A stretch of DNA of 64,000 bases from Williamsia muralis NBRC 105860 (GCF_001598915.1 NZ_BDAP01000001.1:124001-188000); one strand, 5' to 3'; shown: positions 33,765-46,096, counted from the stretch's first letter. The notes: a model not told the origin generated them from the letters alone. Program-made: numbers and translations.

Positions 33765-34082
33765 TCACAGGGTCAGGTCGTCGCCCGTGGAGTAGTCGTC
33801 GGTGAGGTCCGGGCCGAGGGTGAAGTCGGTCGCATCGCCGTCGATGTCGGCGTCATCGGTCTCGAAGGCATCGTCATGGGAGTCGACATCGCCGCCATCG
33901 ACACCGGCAACAAGATCGCCCTCGGTGGAGCTGTCGTCGTTGTCGGGCACCAGTTCGTCGAAACCGGAACCGTCGTGGTCGAAGGCGGCTTCGAGACTCT
34001 GGTCGAAGACCGCCGGGTCAACCGCGTCGTCGGCGGCGATCTGCGAAAAGATGTCGCTGAGCGGGTCGTTTGGGCTGGTCAC
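33765..34082 (-). CDS. Small acidic Asp-rich protein
   Basis: This 105-residue protein is extremely acidic (EAAFDHDGSGFDELVPDNDD, AGVDGGDVDSHDDAFETDDA), with irregular DxDG-like pieces rather than the clean repeats of 25277-26110. GTG 34082 is chosen because GAGGAGAAG precedes it; the longer frame has no acidic character. It shares the ECF-like promoter (34143-34172) with the Asp-rich operon. It converges on the ECF sigma/NTF2 pair. The function is unknown. Confidence 0.65.
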   Translation of the reverse strand: MTSPNDPLSDIFSQIAADDAVDPAVFDQSLEAAFDHDGSGFDELVPDNDDSSTEGDLVAGVDGGDVDSHDDAFETDDADIDGDATDFTLGPDLTDDYSTGDDLTL

Positions 34083-34142
34083 GGTACTTCTCCTCGGTCG
34101 TGGGTGCCGCTGCGCGGGCGGCGCGCGGCATGTTGGTCGGTG

Positions 34143-34172
34143 ATAGGAGTGCCGTGGACCCCGGAATGTTCC
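34143..34172 (-). promoter_or_regulatory. ECF-sigma-type promoter GGAAC-N18-CTCCTAT of the acidic-protein gene
   Basis: On the minus strand GGAACATTC (34172-34164), 14 bp, CTCCTAT (34149-34143). The blocks and spacing are identical to those at 26168-26197, 8 kb away. Confidence 0.6.
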
Positions 34173-34245
34173 CCAGAACACCCGCTTTGTTGTCCGTGCG
34201 TGGCCCGTGGCGGGTCGGAGCTGCGGGGCCGGTCCGTTACGCTGA

Positions 34246-37437
<3,192 letters not shown>

Positions 37438-37457
<20 letters not shown>

Positions 37458-38031
37458 TACGTATCCCGCGGCGTTCGCGCCGATGAGTGGCGAAACCAAA
37501 GTCCTTGTGGCCGTACAGAATGTGTTCGTGGACAAGCCGGGCGCCGTGGCTTCGGCACGAGCACTGTCGCACTTCGGTGAACACTCACTGGGCTGGCTTG
37601 CGGTCGCGGGCACAGGTGCTGCCATCGCGCAGATCCGCGGCGACGAACGTGGTCGGAACCTGTGGGTGGCCGCGGGTGTCGGAGCCTTCGGTGCCCATGC
37701 CGCCTCGGTGGTGCTCAAACGCATCGTCAGGCGCAAGCGCCCCGATCATGCCGACGTGAGGATCGGGGTCGGGACCCCCAGCAAGTTGAGCTTCCCATCC
37801 AGCCACGCCACATCGACCACCGCCGCGGCCATCCTCATCGGTCGCGCCGCCGGTTTACCTCCTGCCGCGCTACCCGCTGCGCTGGTTCCACCCATGCTGT
37901 TGTCGCGGTTGGTGCTCGGCGTGCACTACCCGTCCGACGTCATCGGGGGCGCGTTGATCGGTGCCGCCTGCGCCGCCGCGGTCGGTGCCGGTGAAAGACT
38001 GACGAGAACAGAGAGCCGAGGAATGTTGTGA
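37438..38031 (+). CDS. PAP2-family membrane phosphatase (Rv3807c-like)
   Basis: This 197-residue integral membrane phosphatase has the three PAP2 motifs: KRIVRRKRP, FPSSHATST (PSxH) and SRLVLGVHYPSDV. By position between glfT2 and ubiA it probably dephosphorylates decaprenyl-phosphoribose-5-phosphate in the decaprenyl-phosphoarabinose pathway, the proposed role of Rv3807c. The start is GTG 37438, with a 20-bp overlap into glfT2. Confidence 0.88.
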
Positions 38032-38954
38032 GCGAGGAGCCGATCGAGCACGACGTGGTGCGCGGCCCGCCGAAGAATCTGGCGACCGGTCTGGTGAAGG
38101 CTGTCCGCCCACGGCAATGGGTCAAGAACGTCCTGGTCCTGGCTGCGCCGGTGGCAGCCGGAGCAGTCGACGAACCCGACATCCTGGGCCGGACGGCCAT
38201 CGCATTCGTCGCGTTCTGCCTGGTCGCCTCGTGCATCTACCTCGTCAACGACGCCCTGGACGTCGAGGCCGACCGCAATCACCCCACCAAGCGCTTCCGT
38301 CCGATCGCGGCCGGGGTGGTCCCGGTCAAGCTGGCGTTTGTGCTCGCCGTCGTGCTCGGTGTCGCGTCGATCGGGATCTCGTTCCTGGCCAACTGGCAGC
38401 TCGCGGTGGTCATCGGCATCTACATGGCCATTCAGCTCGCCTACTGCTTCGGCCTCAAACACGAACCCGTCATCGACATCTGCATCGTCTCGTCGGGCTT
38501 TTTGCTCCGTGCGGTCGCGGGCGGCGTGGCCGCCGATCTTCCCAACGGTCTGTCCAAGTGGTTCCTGCTGGTGATGACCTTCGGTTCGCTGTTCATGGCG
38601 GCCGGTAAGCGGTACGCCGAACTGCAGCTCGCCGAACGGACCGGCGCGAAGATCCGCAAGAGCCTCGAGTACTACACCACCACCTACCTGCGCTTCGTCT
38701 GGACATTGTCCGCAACCGCGGTGGTGCTCTGCTACGGCATGTGGGCCTTCGACACGGACGGCGGCCACGACGACAACGTCTGGTACGCACTGTCCATGGT
38801 GCCTTTCACCATCGCCATCTTGCGATACGCAGTGGACGTCGACGGTGGTCAAGCGGGCGAACCCGAAGAAATTGCGCTCGGCGATCGTGTTCTCCAGCTG
38901 CTGGCAATCGCGTGGATAGTATGCGTGGGTGTCGCGGTCTATGCCATCAGCTGA
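38028..38954 (+). CDS. ubiA: Decaprenyl-phosphate phosphoribosyltransferase (UbiA family)
   Basis: This 308-residue polytopic prenyltransferase has the first Asp-rich motif NDALDVEADRNHP (from Asn74) and a second motif region near YCFGLKHEPVIDIC. In mycobacteria this enzyme (Rv3806c) joins decaprenyl-phosphate and PRPP to give decaprenyl-phosphoryl-5-phosphoribose, precursor of the arabinose donor. The start GTG overlaps the previous stop by 4 bp (GTGA). Its neighbours are the phosphatase and aftB of the same pathway. Confidence 0.92.
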   Translation: MSEEPIEHDVVRGPPKNLATGLVKAVRPRQWVKNVLVLAAPVAAGAVDEPDILGRTAIAFVAFCLVASCIYLVNDALDVEADRNHPTKRFRPIAAGVVPVKLAFVLAVVLGVASIGISFLANWQLAVVIGIYMAIQLAYCFGLKHEPVIDICIVSSGFLLRAVAGGVAADLPNGLSKWFLLVMTFGSLFMAAGKRYAELQLAERTGAKIRKSLEYYTTTYLRFVWTLSATAVVLCYGMWAFDTDGGHDDNVWYALSMVPFTIAILRYAVDVDGGQAGEPEEIALGDRVLQLLAIAWIVCVGVAVYAIS

Positions 38955-40953
38955 ACACCGGCCAGCAGTTGAGAATCGGCCGGTAGCTGAACCACGCGTG
39001 CTCGGCCGCAGCGTCAATCCGGCCACCGTTTCACTGTGGATCAGCGCTGTCGTGGTGGGTGCGATCTTCGGCTATGGCGCGTGGCAGCGCCGGTGGATCG
39101 CCGACGACGGTCTCATCGTCTTGCGCACCGTCCGGAACCTGTTGGCCGGCAACGGACCCGTCTTCAACGAGGGGGAGCGTGTCGAGGCCAACACGTCGAC
39201 GGTGTGGACGTACCTGATCTGGTTCTGGAGCTGGATCACCGACGCCCAGACCGAGTACGTCGTGTTGTGGATAGCCCTGGTCCTCTCCATATCGGCCGTC
39301 CCGATCGCCATGTACGGCACCGCACGGCTCTATCGCATCCGCAAGGGTTCCGGTCCGGTCAATCCCGGCTGGATGTTGCTGCTGCCTCTCGGAGCGCTGG
39401 TGTACATCACGCTTCCGCCTGCGCGTGACTTCGCCACCAGCGGCCTCGAGGTTCCCCTCTGTATCTTCTGGGCCGCGGTGCTGTGGTGTCAGCTGGTCGC
39501 CTGGAGTCAACGGCCCACCCCAGATCGCGGCATCCTTCAGGGACGTAAACAGGTGGTCACCACCCTCTTGCTCGGTTTCAACGCGGGCCTGGCCCCGCTG
39601 ATCCGTCCCGAACTCGCGCTCGTCGGCGGTCTCGCGTTACTGCTCGTGGTGTGCGCGCCGATGACGTGGCGGATGCGGTTCGCATTTGCCGCCGCAGCGG
39701 CGGTGGTTCCGGTCGGTTACCAGATCTTCCGGATGGGTTACTACGGCCTTCTCGTTCCCAACACTGCCGTGGCCAAGGACGCCTCCGGCTCGAAGTACGA
39801 ACAGGGCCTCAAGTACCTGGGCAACATGTTCAGTCCTTATGTATTGCTGCTCCCGCTGTTGGTCGCGGTGGCCGCGGCCGGTCTCGCCTGGTACCTGCAG
39901 GCCCATCGGGTCCAGGTGGAACCTGCGGAATCTCGTTCCGGTCGAGTCGATCTGGTGAAGGGGCGGGCCGAGTCGGGTTGGCGTGAGCGCGCCACCAGTT
40001 GGAGTCGGCGGTTGCAGACCCCGACCGCGGTGGTCGCACTGATACTCGTCTCCGGATTGCTCGAGAGCTTCTACTGGGTACGCCAGGGCGGCGACTTCAT
40101 GCACGCCCGGGTGCTGCTGGTCCCGCTCTTCTTGCTGATGCTCCCGGTGATGGTGATCCCGATCGCGCTGCCCGCAGGCGTCGGACGTGATCACCTCGCC
40201 GGTTGGGTCGGCACGGTGGTGATGGCCGGGCTGTGGATCACCACGGTGGTCTGGGCGGCTTCCACGTCTCATGTGGCCGGGATGAAGAACGGCACCGAGA
40301 TCGGCAGGCAGGGCATCGTCGACGAACGGCGCTTTTATATACAGAACATCGGGGTGGAGCACCCCGTCACGGCTGCCGACTACCTCAATTATCCGCGGAT
40401 CCGAGCGATGGTCGAGGAGATCGCCGAGCACAGCGACACCGGCGGGGTGTTGCTGGCGTCGCCGAACTATGACGAGTGGTACTTCGACCCGCTACCCGTC
40501 CCGCCACCGCCCGGAGTACCCAAACAGCTCACGGTCTTCTATCTGAACCTCGGTATGACGAGCATGAACGCGCCACTCGATGTGCGGGTGACCGACCCGA
40601 TGGGCCTGTCGTACCCGATCGCGGCGCACACGGACCGGCTTCCCGACGGCCGGATCGGACACGACAAAGACCTCGAGGACGAATGGGTGATCGCCGAGTC
40701 CGGCGCGTGGTCGAGATATCCGGTGTTGCCGGCGAATCTCGATGCCGACGACGTGCAACAGGCGAAGGTGGCGCTGACGTGCAAGCCCACCCAGGATCTC
40801 ATCGCCTCGTACTCCCAGCCGTGGTCGTTCGCACGCTTCAAGCACAACCTGCGTCAGGCGGCCGGATTCACCTCTTACCGGATCGATCGGATACCCGAGT
40901 ACGAACTGCAGCGGTGCAAACTACCCATTCCACCGCCGCTCTACCCCCGGTAG
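38941..40953 (+). CDS. aftB: Terminal beta-(1,2)-arabinofuranosyltransferase AftB
   Basis: This GT-C membrane enzyme has about ten transmembrane helices, WIADDGLIVLRTVRNLLAG with the GT-C acidic motif in the first extracytoplasmic loop, and a large C-terminal periplasmic domain. It adds the terminal arabinose to arabinan using decaprenyl-phosphoarabinose. ATG 38941 overlaps ubiA by 14 bp; GTG 38929 is an alternative. It is the last gene of the operon. Assignment rests on motif, topology and synteny with Rv3805c. Confidence 0.9.
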   Translation: MPSAEHRPAVENRPVAEPRVLGRSVNPATVSLWISAVVVGAIFGYGAWQRRWIADDGLIVLRTVRNLLAGNGPVFNEGERVEANTSTVWTYLIWFWSWITDAQTEYVVLWIALVLSISAVPIAMYGTARLYRIRKGSGPVNPGWMLLLPLGALVYITLPPARDFATSGLEVPLCIFWAAVLWCQLVAWSQRPTPDRGILQGRKQVVTTLLLGFNAGLAPLIRPELALVGGLALLLVVCAPMTWRMRFAFAAAAAVVPVGYQIFRMGYYGLLVPNTAVAKDASGSKYEQGLKYLGNMFSPYVLLLPLLVAVAAAGLAWYLQAHRVQVEPAESRSGRVDLVKGRAESGWRERATSWSRRLQTPTAVVALILVSGLLESFYWVRQGGDFMHARVLLVPLFLLMLPVMVIPIALPAGVGRDHLAGWVGTVVMAGLWITTVVWAASTSHVAGMKNGTEIGRQGIVDERRFYIQNIGVEHPVTAADYLNYPRIRAMVEEIAEHSDTGGVLLASPNYDEWYFDPLPVPPPPGVPKQLTVFYLNLGMTSMNAPLDVRVTDPMGLSYPIAAHTDRLPDGRIGHDKDLEDEWVIAESGAWSRYPVLPANLDADDVQQAKVALTCKPTQDLIASYSQPWSFARFKHNLRQAAGFTSYRIDRIPEYELQRCKLPIPPPLYPR

Positions 40954-41344
40954 AAATCCCACATGCTGTGCAATCGCCCACATTATTCTGAGATTTCCCT
41001 GAGAAATCGAGGCCGATCGGCGCGGGAGCTCAGGGAGCCCGCAAAACCGCAAAAGCCAAGGTCTCGAATGTGTAACGCGGCGTTTCGCGTGTCCGATAGT
41101 TAGGGAGAGCACGGATTTGGCCTGGTCAAGTGGCCAACCCAGGTCGGAGTGGATCCGGTCACAGGGTTTGTCAGCAGGGGATGCATCTAATAGGCTCCGT
41201 TCGGTTGCAGGACGGCATCGCCAGATGACCGCCAAGCTGTGTGGCACCTGAAAATTTTGGTGCCGATTTCAAGACCCTCGTGGCCGTGGTTCGAGATGGA
41301 ACCAGACAAGGCCCCGCTGCTGGACAGAGAGAGAGTTGTATTCG
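40954..41344. other. Intergenic region between aftB and the first mycolyltransferase gene
   Basis: This 391-bp gap holds a weak hairpin (GATTTC 40992-40997 with GAAATC 41003-41008), a 6-bp inverted repeat TTGGCC (41117-41122) with GGCCAA (41132-41137), and one GTCACA near 41159. No small gene or clear promoter core is recognised. It is probably the promoter region of the mycolyltransferase gene. Confidence 0.4.
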
Positions 41345-42322
41345 ATGCGCGTAAGCACACCGTCGAGGCGAGTGGGGATGGGCAGACGCCTCATCGCTGC
41401 TTTCGCCGCACTGGCGACCATTGCCGGAGTCGGGGTTGTTGCCGGCACCGGCACAGCCAATGCCTGGGGCACCGGTAACGGATTCCAGCAATGGAACGTC
41501 GATGGCTGTGGGATGCCGTCCGTGAAGGTCCGGTCCTGGTCGAAGCCCGGCAACTACAAGACGGTTGTGCTGCTCGACGGCCTGCGCGCGACGTACGACG
41601 TCAGCGGCTGGGAGCACGAGACCAATGTCCAGAACATGGTCAACAGCGGCGTCAACGTGGTCATGCCCGTCGGCGGACCCGCCAGCTTCTACAGCGACTG
41701 GAACGCGCCGAGCAACTTCAACCGCCAGCCGTACAAGTACATGTGGAACTGCGTCATCACCAACACCCTGGTCAAGGGTATGGACGCACGCGGTCTTCGC
41801 GTCGGCCCCGGCGGCAAGTACGCCATCGCCGGCATCTCCATGGGTGGTAACGCCGCCCTGGTGATCGGCGCCAACAACAAGCAGAACTACTCGCACGCCT
41901 TCTCGATGTCGGGCTACCTGAACCTGTCGGCACCGGGCATGAAGTCGGCCATCCGCGTCGCGCTGCTCGATGCCAACGGCGGACCGTGGAACGCGGACAG
42001 CATGTGGGGCCCCCCGTGGAGCACCCGCTGGTACGACAACGACCCGTTTGTGCAGATCACCAAGATGCACGACCTGAAGGTTCGCGTCGCGTCGGGTAGC
42101 GGTATCCCGGGCGGCTACAACCAGAACGAGAACGCGGTCAGCATCGTGCAGGGAGTGCCGCTCGAGGTGCTGTCGCTCGCCCAGACCCGCGCGTTCGAGG
42201 TCCAGGCCTTCGTGAACCGCGTCAACCTCACCACCGACTACCCGGTCACCGGCACCCACAAGTGGGGCTACTGGCAGGACATGATGTGGCGAGCACTCCA
42301 GCAGGGCTGGTTCCGCGGATAA
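41345..42322 (+). CDS. Secreted mycolyltransferase, antigen 85 family
   Basis: This 325-residue exported esterase has a signal peptide (RRLIAAFAALATIAGVGVV, cut after ANA near residue 40) and an alpha/beta-hydrolase core. The nucleophile is in GISMGG (Ser165) and the histidine is His305 in GTHKWGYWQ. It transfers mycolic acids between trehalose monomycolate and arabinogalactan or trehalose. ATG 41345 is preferred to TTG 41336; a purine-rich GAGAGAGAG tract precedes it. It is the counterpart of fbpA or fbpD next to aftB in mycobacteria; the specific paralogue cannot be assigned. Confidence 0.9.
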   Translation: MRVSTPSRRVGMGRRLIAAFAALATIAGVGVVAGTGTANAWGTGNGFQQWNVDGCGMPSVKVRSWSKPGNYKTVVLLDGLRATYDVSGWEHETNVQNMVNSGVNVVMPVGGPASFYSDWNAPSNFNRQPYKYMWNCVITNTLVKGMDARGLRVGPGGKYAIAGISMGGNAALVIGANNKQNYSHAFSMSGYLNLSAPGMKSAIRVALLDANGGPWNADSMWGPPWSTRWYDNDPFVQITKMHDLKVRVASGSGIPGGYNQNENAVSIVQGVPLEVLSLAQTRAFEVQAFVNRVNLTTDYPVTGTHKWGYWQDMMWRALQQGWFRG

Positions 42323-42341
42323 TCGTGGTGACATCCCTCTA

Positions 42342-42365
42342 GTCACAAAATTCACACCTGTCACA
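42342..42365 (+). promoter_or_regulatory. Three tandem 9-bp GTCACA/TTCACA repeats (MtrA-box-like)
   Basis: GTCACA (42342), TTCACA (42351) and GTCACA (42360) recur with exact 9-bp period. GTCACA-type direct repeats are bound by MtrA in M. tuberculosis, including at fbpB. They lie 18-45 bp past the first mycolyltransferase stop and about 160-180 bp before the second one. Confidence 0.5.
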
Positions 42366-42379
42366 GGTGTGGCAACCTC

Positions 42380-42426
42380 AAAACAGAACGTCCTACGTGT
42401 AAGAAACACGTAGGACGTTCTGTTTT
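42380..42426. terminator. Strong terminator between the two mycolyltransferase genes
   Basis: A perfect 21-bp stem (42380-42400 with 42406-42426) and 5-nt loop, with an A-run at the left base and a T-run to 42427 at the right. It should stop transcription from the first mycolyltransferase gene. Confidence 0.9.
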
Positions 42427-42521
42427 TGTCTGCGGGTCCGCCTTGATCCGGGCTTCGTCCGGTGACAAAGGGCAGCAGAGCAAGACCACAGTGGTGACGG
42501 TGACTTGAGGAGTAGAGGTAC

Positions 42522-44396
42522 ATGCGGCAGAGATTTGTGCGCGGCGCACTGGGACTGATGGCCGGCGCGGTATCCGTGTGCACAGTGCTGGGTATGTCCT
42601 CGACCGTTGCGGTCGCCGCCCCCGCACCGCAGAGTCCGGTGACGCCTGTTGTGCAGGCTCCCGCTCTCCAGGCGCCGGCACCGGTCCCAGGCGTCAAGAT
42701 CACCAACACCTTCTGGTACTCCGACCGCCGCGTGGCGATGTGGGTGTACTCGCCCGCGATGGGCACCAACATCCAGGTTCAGCTGCTGCTCGCCCGCGAC
42801 TGGAACTACCGTCCGGCGAACAAGTTCCCGCAGATGTACATGCTCGACGGACTCCGGGCCCAGGAAGATCAGAACGGCTGGGTCATCAACACCAACATCG
42901 AGGACTTCTACAAGGACAAGAACGTCAACGTTGTCCTGCCCGTCGGTGGCGAGTCGAGCTTCTACACCGACTGGGCCGAGCCGGACAACGGCAAGAACTA
43001 CCAGTGGGAGACGTTCTTGACGAAGGAACTCCCACCGTTGCTGGAGAACCAGTGGCGCTCCACCGACGTGCGCGGGGTCGAAGGGCTGTCGATGGGTGGC
43101 AGCGCCGCGATGATGCTCGCCAGCCGTAACCCGGGCTTCTTCAAGTTCGCCGCATCGTTCTCGGGCATCTTGCAGCTCAGCTCCTTCGGGATGCCGCAGG
43201 CGGTGCAGTTCGCGATGAACGACGCCGGTGGATACGACTCGAGCAAGATGTTCGGACCGCCGACCAACCCGGCGTGGAAGGAACACGACCCGTACCTGCT
43301 GGCCGACAAGCTCAAGGGCGTGAGCCTGTACGTCTCGTCCGGTAACGGCATGGTCGGTCAGTACGACACCCCGTCGACCATCCCCTACCTCGCGACGAAC
43401 TACGCGGGCGTGGGCCTCGAGGTGCTGTCGCGTGTCACATCGCAGCAGTTCGCCAGCAAGCTCAACCAGCTCGGCGTCCCGGCCCAGGCGGTCTACCGCG
43501 CGTCCGGAACCCACACGTGGCCGTACTGGCAGTTCGAGATGCAGCAGGCGTGGCCGCAGGCCGCAGGTGCACTCGGGCTCGGAGTCGACAGGCCGGCGTG
43601 CTCGACCGGTGGCGCGATCGCGCCCGTCTACAAGGCCAACAAGAAGGCACTCGAGGAGTGCCTGACCCCCGAATACGACGTGCCGGGTGGACGCGCGCAG
43701 GACTTCCGTAACGGACGGATCATCTGGTCGGCGAAGACCGGTGCCAAGGTCGTCGGCGGCGGAATCGGCGGCGCGTACGTGGCTGCCGGAGGCCCGGGCG
43801 GATGGCTCGGGTTCCCGACCAGCGATGAACTCGCGACACCGGACCGGATCGGGCGCTTCAACCGCTTCCAGAACGGCAACATCTACTGGACCGCGAAGAC
43901 CGGCGCGCATGCCGTCGGCGGCGCGATCCTGGCCGACTGGGGCAAGGCCGGTTACGAACGTGGGCCGCTGAAGTACCCGACCGGGGACGAGATCGACACA
44001 CCCAACAAGAAGGGTCGGGTGCAGGCGTTCCAGATCGGCGGCTACTACTGGACTCCGGCAAACGGTGCGCACTCGGTCCAGGGCAAGATCATGGACAAGT
44101 ACGCCACGCTCGACTTCGAGGGCGGCTGGCTCGGATTCCCGAAGACCAACGAGATCGGATTGCGCGACGGCGGACGGTTCAACGCGTTCGACGGCGGCAA
44201 CATCTACTGGACGCCGGCCAAGGGTGCTTTCGCCATCCCTCTCGGACCCATCTATGACGCGTGGGGCAAGGCCGGATTCGAGAACGGCAAGTTCGGCTAT
44301 CCGGTCAGCGATCAGATGAACATCACCGGCGGTTACCGGGTGAACTTCGAACGCGGCGCCATCGAGGTCGTGAACGGGGTCGTCACCGCCAAGTGA
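42522..44396 (+). CDS. Antigen-85-type mycolyltransferase fused to C-terminal LGFP repeats
   Basis: This 624-residue exported protein has a signal peptide (LGLMAGAVSVCTVLGMSSTV, cut after VAA near residue 33) and a mycolyltransferase domain to about residue 345 (nucleophile Ser190 in GLSMGG, His331 in GTHTWPYW). Four or more LGFP repeats follow (GGWLGFPTSDE, RGPLKYPTGDE, GGWLGFPKTNE, NGKFGYPVSDQ). This is the Corynebacterium PS1/Cmt1-like architecture, in which LGFP modules hold the enzyme in the wall. TTGAGGAG precedes the ATG. Tandem GTCACA boxes and a terminator lie upstream, so it has its own promoter. Confidence 0.93.
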   Translation: MRQRFVRGALGLMAGAVSVCTVLGMSSTVAVAAPAPQSPVTPVVQAPALQAPAPVPGVKITNTFWYSDRRVAMWVYSPAMGTNIQVQLLLARDWNYRPANKFPQMYMLDGLRAQEDQNGWVINTNIEDFYKDKNVNVVLPVGGESSFYTDWAEPDNGKNYQWETFLTKELPPLLENQWRSTDVRGVEGLSMGGSAAMMLASRNPGFFKFAASFSGILQLSSFGMPQAVQFAMNDAGGYDSSKMFGPPTNPAWKEHDPYLLADKLKGVSLYVSSGNGMVGQYDTPSTIPYLATNYAGVGLEVLSRVTSQQFASKLNQLGVPAQAVYRASGTHTWPYWQFEMQQAWPQAAGALGLGVDRPACSTGGAIAPVYKANKKALEECLTPEYDVPGGRAQDFRNGRIIWSAKTGAKVVGGGIGGAYVAAGGPGGWLGFPTSDELATPDRIGRFNRFQNGNIYWTAKTGAHAVGGAILADWGKAGYERGPLKYPTGDEIDTPNKKGRVQAFQIGGYYWTPANGAHSVQGKIMDKYATLDFEGGWLGFPKTNEIGLRDGGRFNAFDGGNIYWTPAKGAFAIPLGPIYDAWGKAGFENGKFGYPVSDQMNITGGYRVNFERGAIEVVNGVVTAK

Positions 44397-44559
44397 TTCC
44401 TCAGGTGCCTTCTGTAGCCTTGCGGAGGTATTCAGGGCGCAGAGCGCGAATCCCGGCGCGCAGCGCGGGGGTGTCCGGGTCGGCCTGGCGGAGCGTTTTC
44501 GGTCCGCCGGCTCACCGGAGCCCGCCGTGCCGCCCGGCGAGAAGACACAAGGAAGTGAC

Positions 44560-45084
44560 ATGACAGGCAACATCATTCGGGTTGTGACCGCGGGTGCCGC
44601 GCTGCTCATCACCGCAGCGCTCGCCACCGGTTGCGGCGACGATTCGACCGCGTCGGCGCCGACTGATTCGGTGAGCACCACCAGTAGTACGACAAGCGCC
44701 ACCAGCAGCGCTGCGCCGTCGTCGGGTGCCTCGACGGCCACGTCGACCGAGGCGAGCAGCGACGGACAGCCCGACGACACCCAGGGTCTTCCCGAGACGG
44801 GTCCGCCCTCGGCGAATGTGCCCGAAGGCGTCGACGAGAACGACAAGACCGAGGACTACCTCGCGGAACTGAAGAAGCAGGGCGTCGAGTTCCCCAACGA
44901 CCCCGACAACGCCATCGCACTCAGTGCTGCCTCGGCGGTTTGTCAGGGCAAGGAGCAGGGCGCCAGCCCGGCCGACATCAAGGTGATCGTGGTACCTCTC
45001 GTGGGCTCGGGCACCACCGACGAGGCCAAGGCACAGGCCAACGCCGACAAGGTGATCAAGGCCGCCGAAGCCAAGTACTGCTGA
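44560..45084 (+). CDS. DUF732-like lipoprotein
   Basis: This 174-residue protein has a lipoprotein signal (lipobox LATGC, lipidated Cys near residue 25), a Ser/Thr-rich linker, and a C-terminal helical domain with two Cys (AVCQGKEQG, then AKYC at the end), typical of DUF732. AAGGAAG precedes the ATG. It is 34 bp upstream of the cutinase gene and probably co-transcribed. The function is unknown, and it is expected on the outer face of the membrane. Confidence 0.82.
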   Translation: MTGNIIRVVTAGAALLITAALATGCGDDSTASAPTDSVSTTSSTTSATSSAAPSSGASTATSTEASSDGQPDDTQGLPETGPPSANVPEGVDENDKTEDYLAELKKQGVEFPNDPDNAIALSAASAVCQGKEQGASPADIKVIVVPLVGSGTTDEAKAQANADKVIKAAEAKYC

Positions 45085-45118
45085 CGGTCGCCGACATGAC
45101 AACCACAAAGCGGCCGAC

Positions 45119-46096
45119 ATGACACGTAAGAAGCGAAGTCGCGGACGCACGTTGCTGTTCGTGGTCCTCGGCCTGGGGATCCTCAGCGTCATCGCGGTGA
45201 TCCTGGTGATCATCCTGATCATCAACCTGCTTCAGCCCGACCCGGGGCAACCGGGTGGACCTTCATCGTCGCCGCCGTCGTCGGCTGCGCCTCGACCCAC
45301 CGCGCAGCCCGCCGATTGCCCGGACGTCCAGGTGGTCGTGGTGCCAGGTACGTGGGAGTCGGCATCGAACGACGACCCCTACAATCCGACTGCGAACCCG
45401 AACTCGTTGATGCTCAAGGTGTCCGGGCCGCTCGCAGAGGAGTTCGACAGCTCGCGGGCCGACGTCTACACGGTGCCGTATGTGGCCCAGTTCCGGAATC
45501 CGACCGTGCTGACCGACCGACAGATCGACTACAACACTTCACGGGCCGAGGGCACCAGCAAGGCCCGCGCCAAGATCACCGAGGTCAACCAGAAGTGTCC
45601 GCTCACGAGCTTCGTCCTGATGGGCTTCTCGCAGGGAGCGGTCATCGCAGGTGACATCGCGGGTGAGATCGGTAACGGTCGGGGGCCGGTTGCTGCCGAT
45701 CTCGTGGTGGGCGTCGGACTGATCGCCGACGGTCGCCGTCAGCCGAATCAGGTGGAGACGGTGGGTCCCAACCCTGCCGGCGTCGGTGCGGAAATCGCTC
45801 TCGACATCCTCCCGATTCCCGGGATCGACCTGACCGGGCCACGCCCCGGCGGGTTCGGCGAGCTCACCGACCGCACGTACTCCCTCTGTGCGCCAGGCGA
45901 TCTGATCTGTGATGCACCCACCATCGCCAACCCGATCGAGGGCATCAGCAAGTTGATGGGTGCCGTCAACAACCCGGTACACGCGATGTACAACACCACT
46001 CGGTACTGGAACGACGACGGTGAGCCGGCCACGGAGTGGATGACGGGCTGGGCACGTGACGTGATCGACAAGGCGCCTTTCCCCAAGCACGAATGA
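45119..46096 (+). CDS. Membrane-anchored cutinase-family hydrolase (Rv3802c-like, Culp6)
   Basis: This 325-residue alpha/beta-hydrolase has an N-terminal membrane anchor (residues 11-37) and a Pro/Ser linker. The cutinase core has GFSQG (Ser171), Asp in CAPGDLICD and His in NPVHAMY, with paired Cys. Rv3802c is an essential thioesterase/phospholipase linked to mycolate metabolism in M. tuberculosis and has the same position before fadD32-pks13-accD4. The ribosome-binding site is weak. Confidence 0.9.
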   Translation: MTRKKRSRGRTLLFVVLGLGILSVIAVILVIILIINLLQPDPGQPGGPSSSPPSSAAPRPTAQPADCPDVQVVVVPGTWESASNDDPYNPTANPNSLMLKVSGPLAEEFDSSRADVYTVPYVAQFRNPTVLTDRQIDYNTSRAEGTSKARAKITEVNQKCPLTSFVLMGFSQGAVIAGDIAGEIGNGRGPVAADLVVGVGLIADGRRQPNQVETVGPNPAGVGAEIALDILPIPGIDLTGPRPGGFGELTDRTYSLCAPGDLICDAPTIANPIEGISKLMGAVNNPVHAMYNTTRYWNDDGEPATEWMTGWARDVIDKAPFPKHE

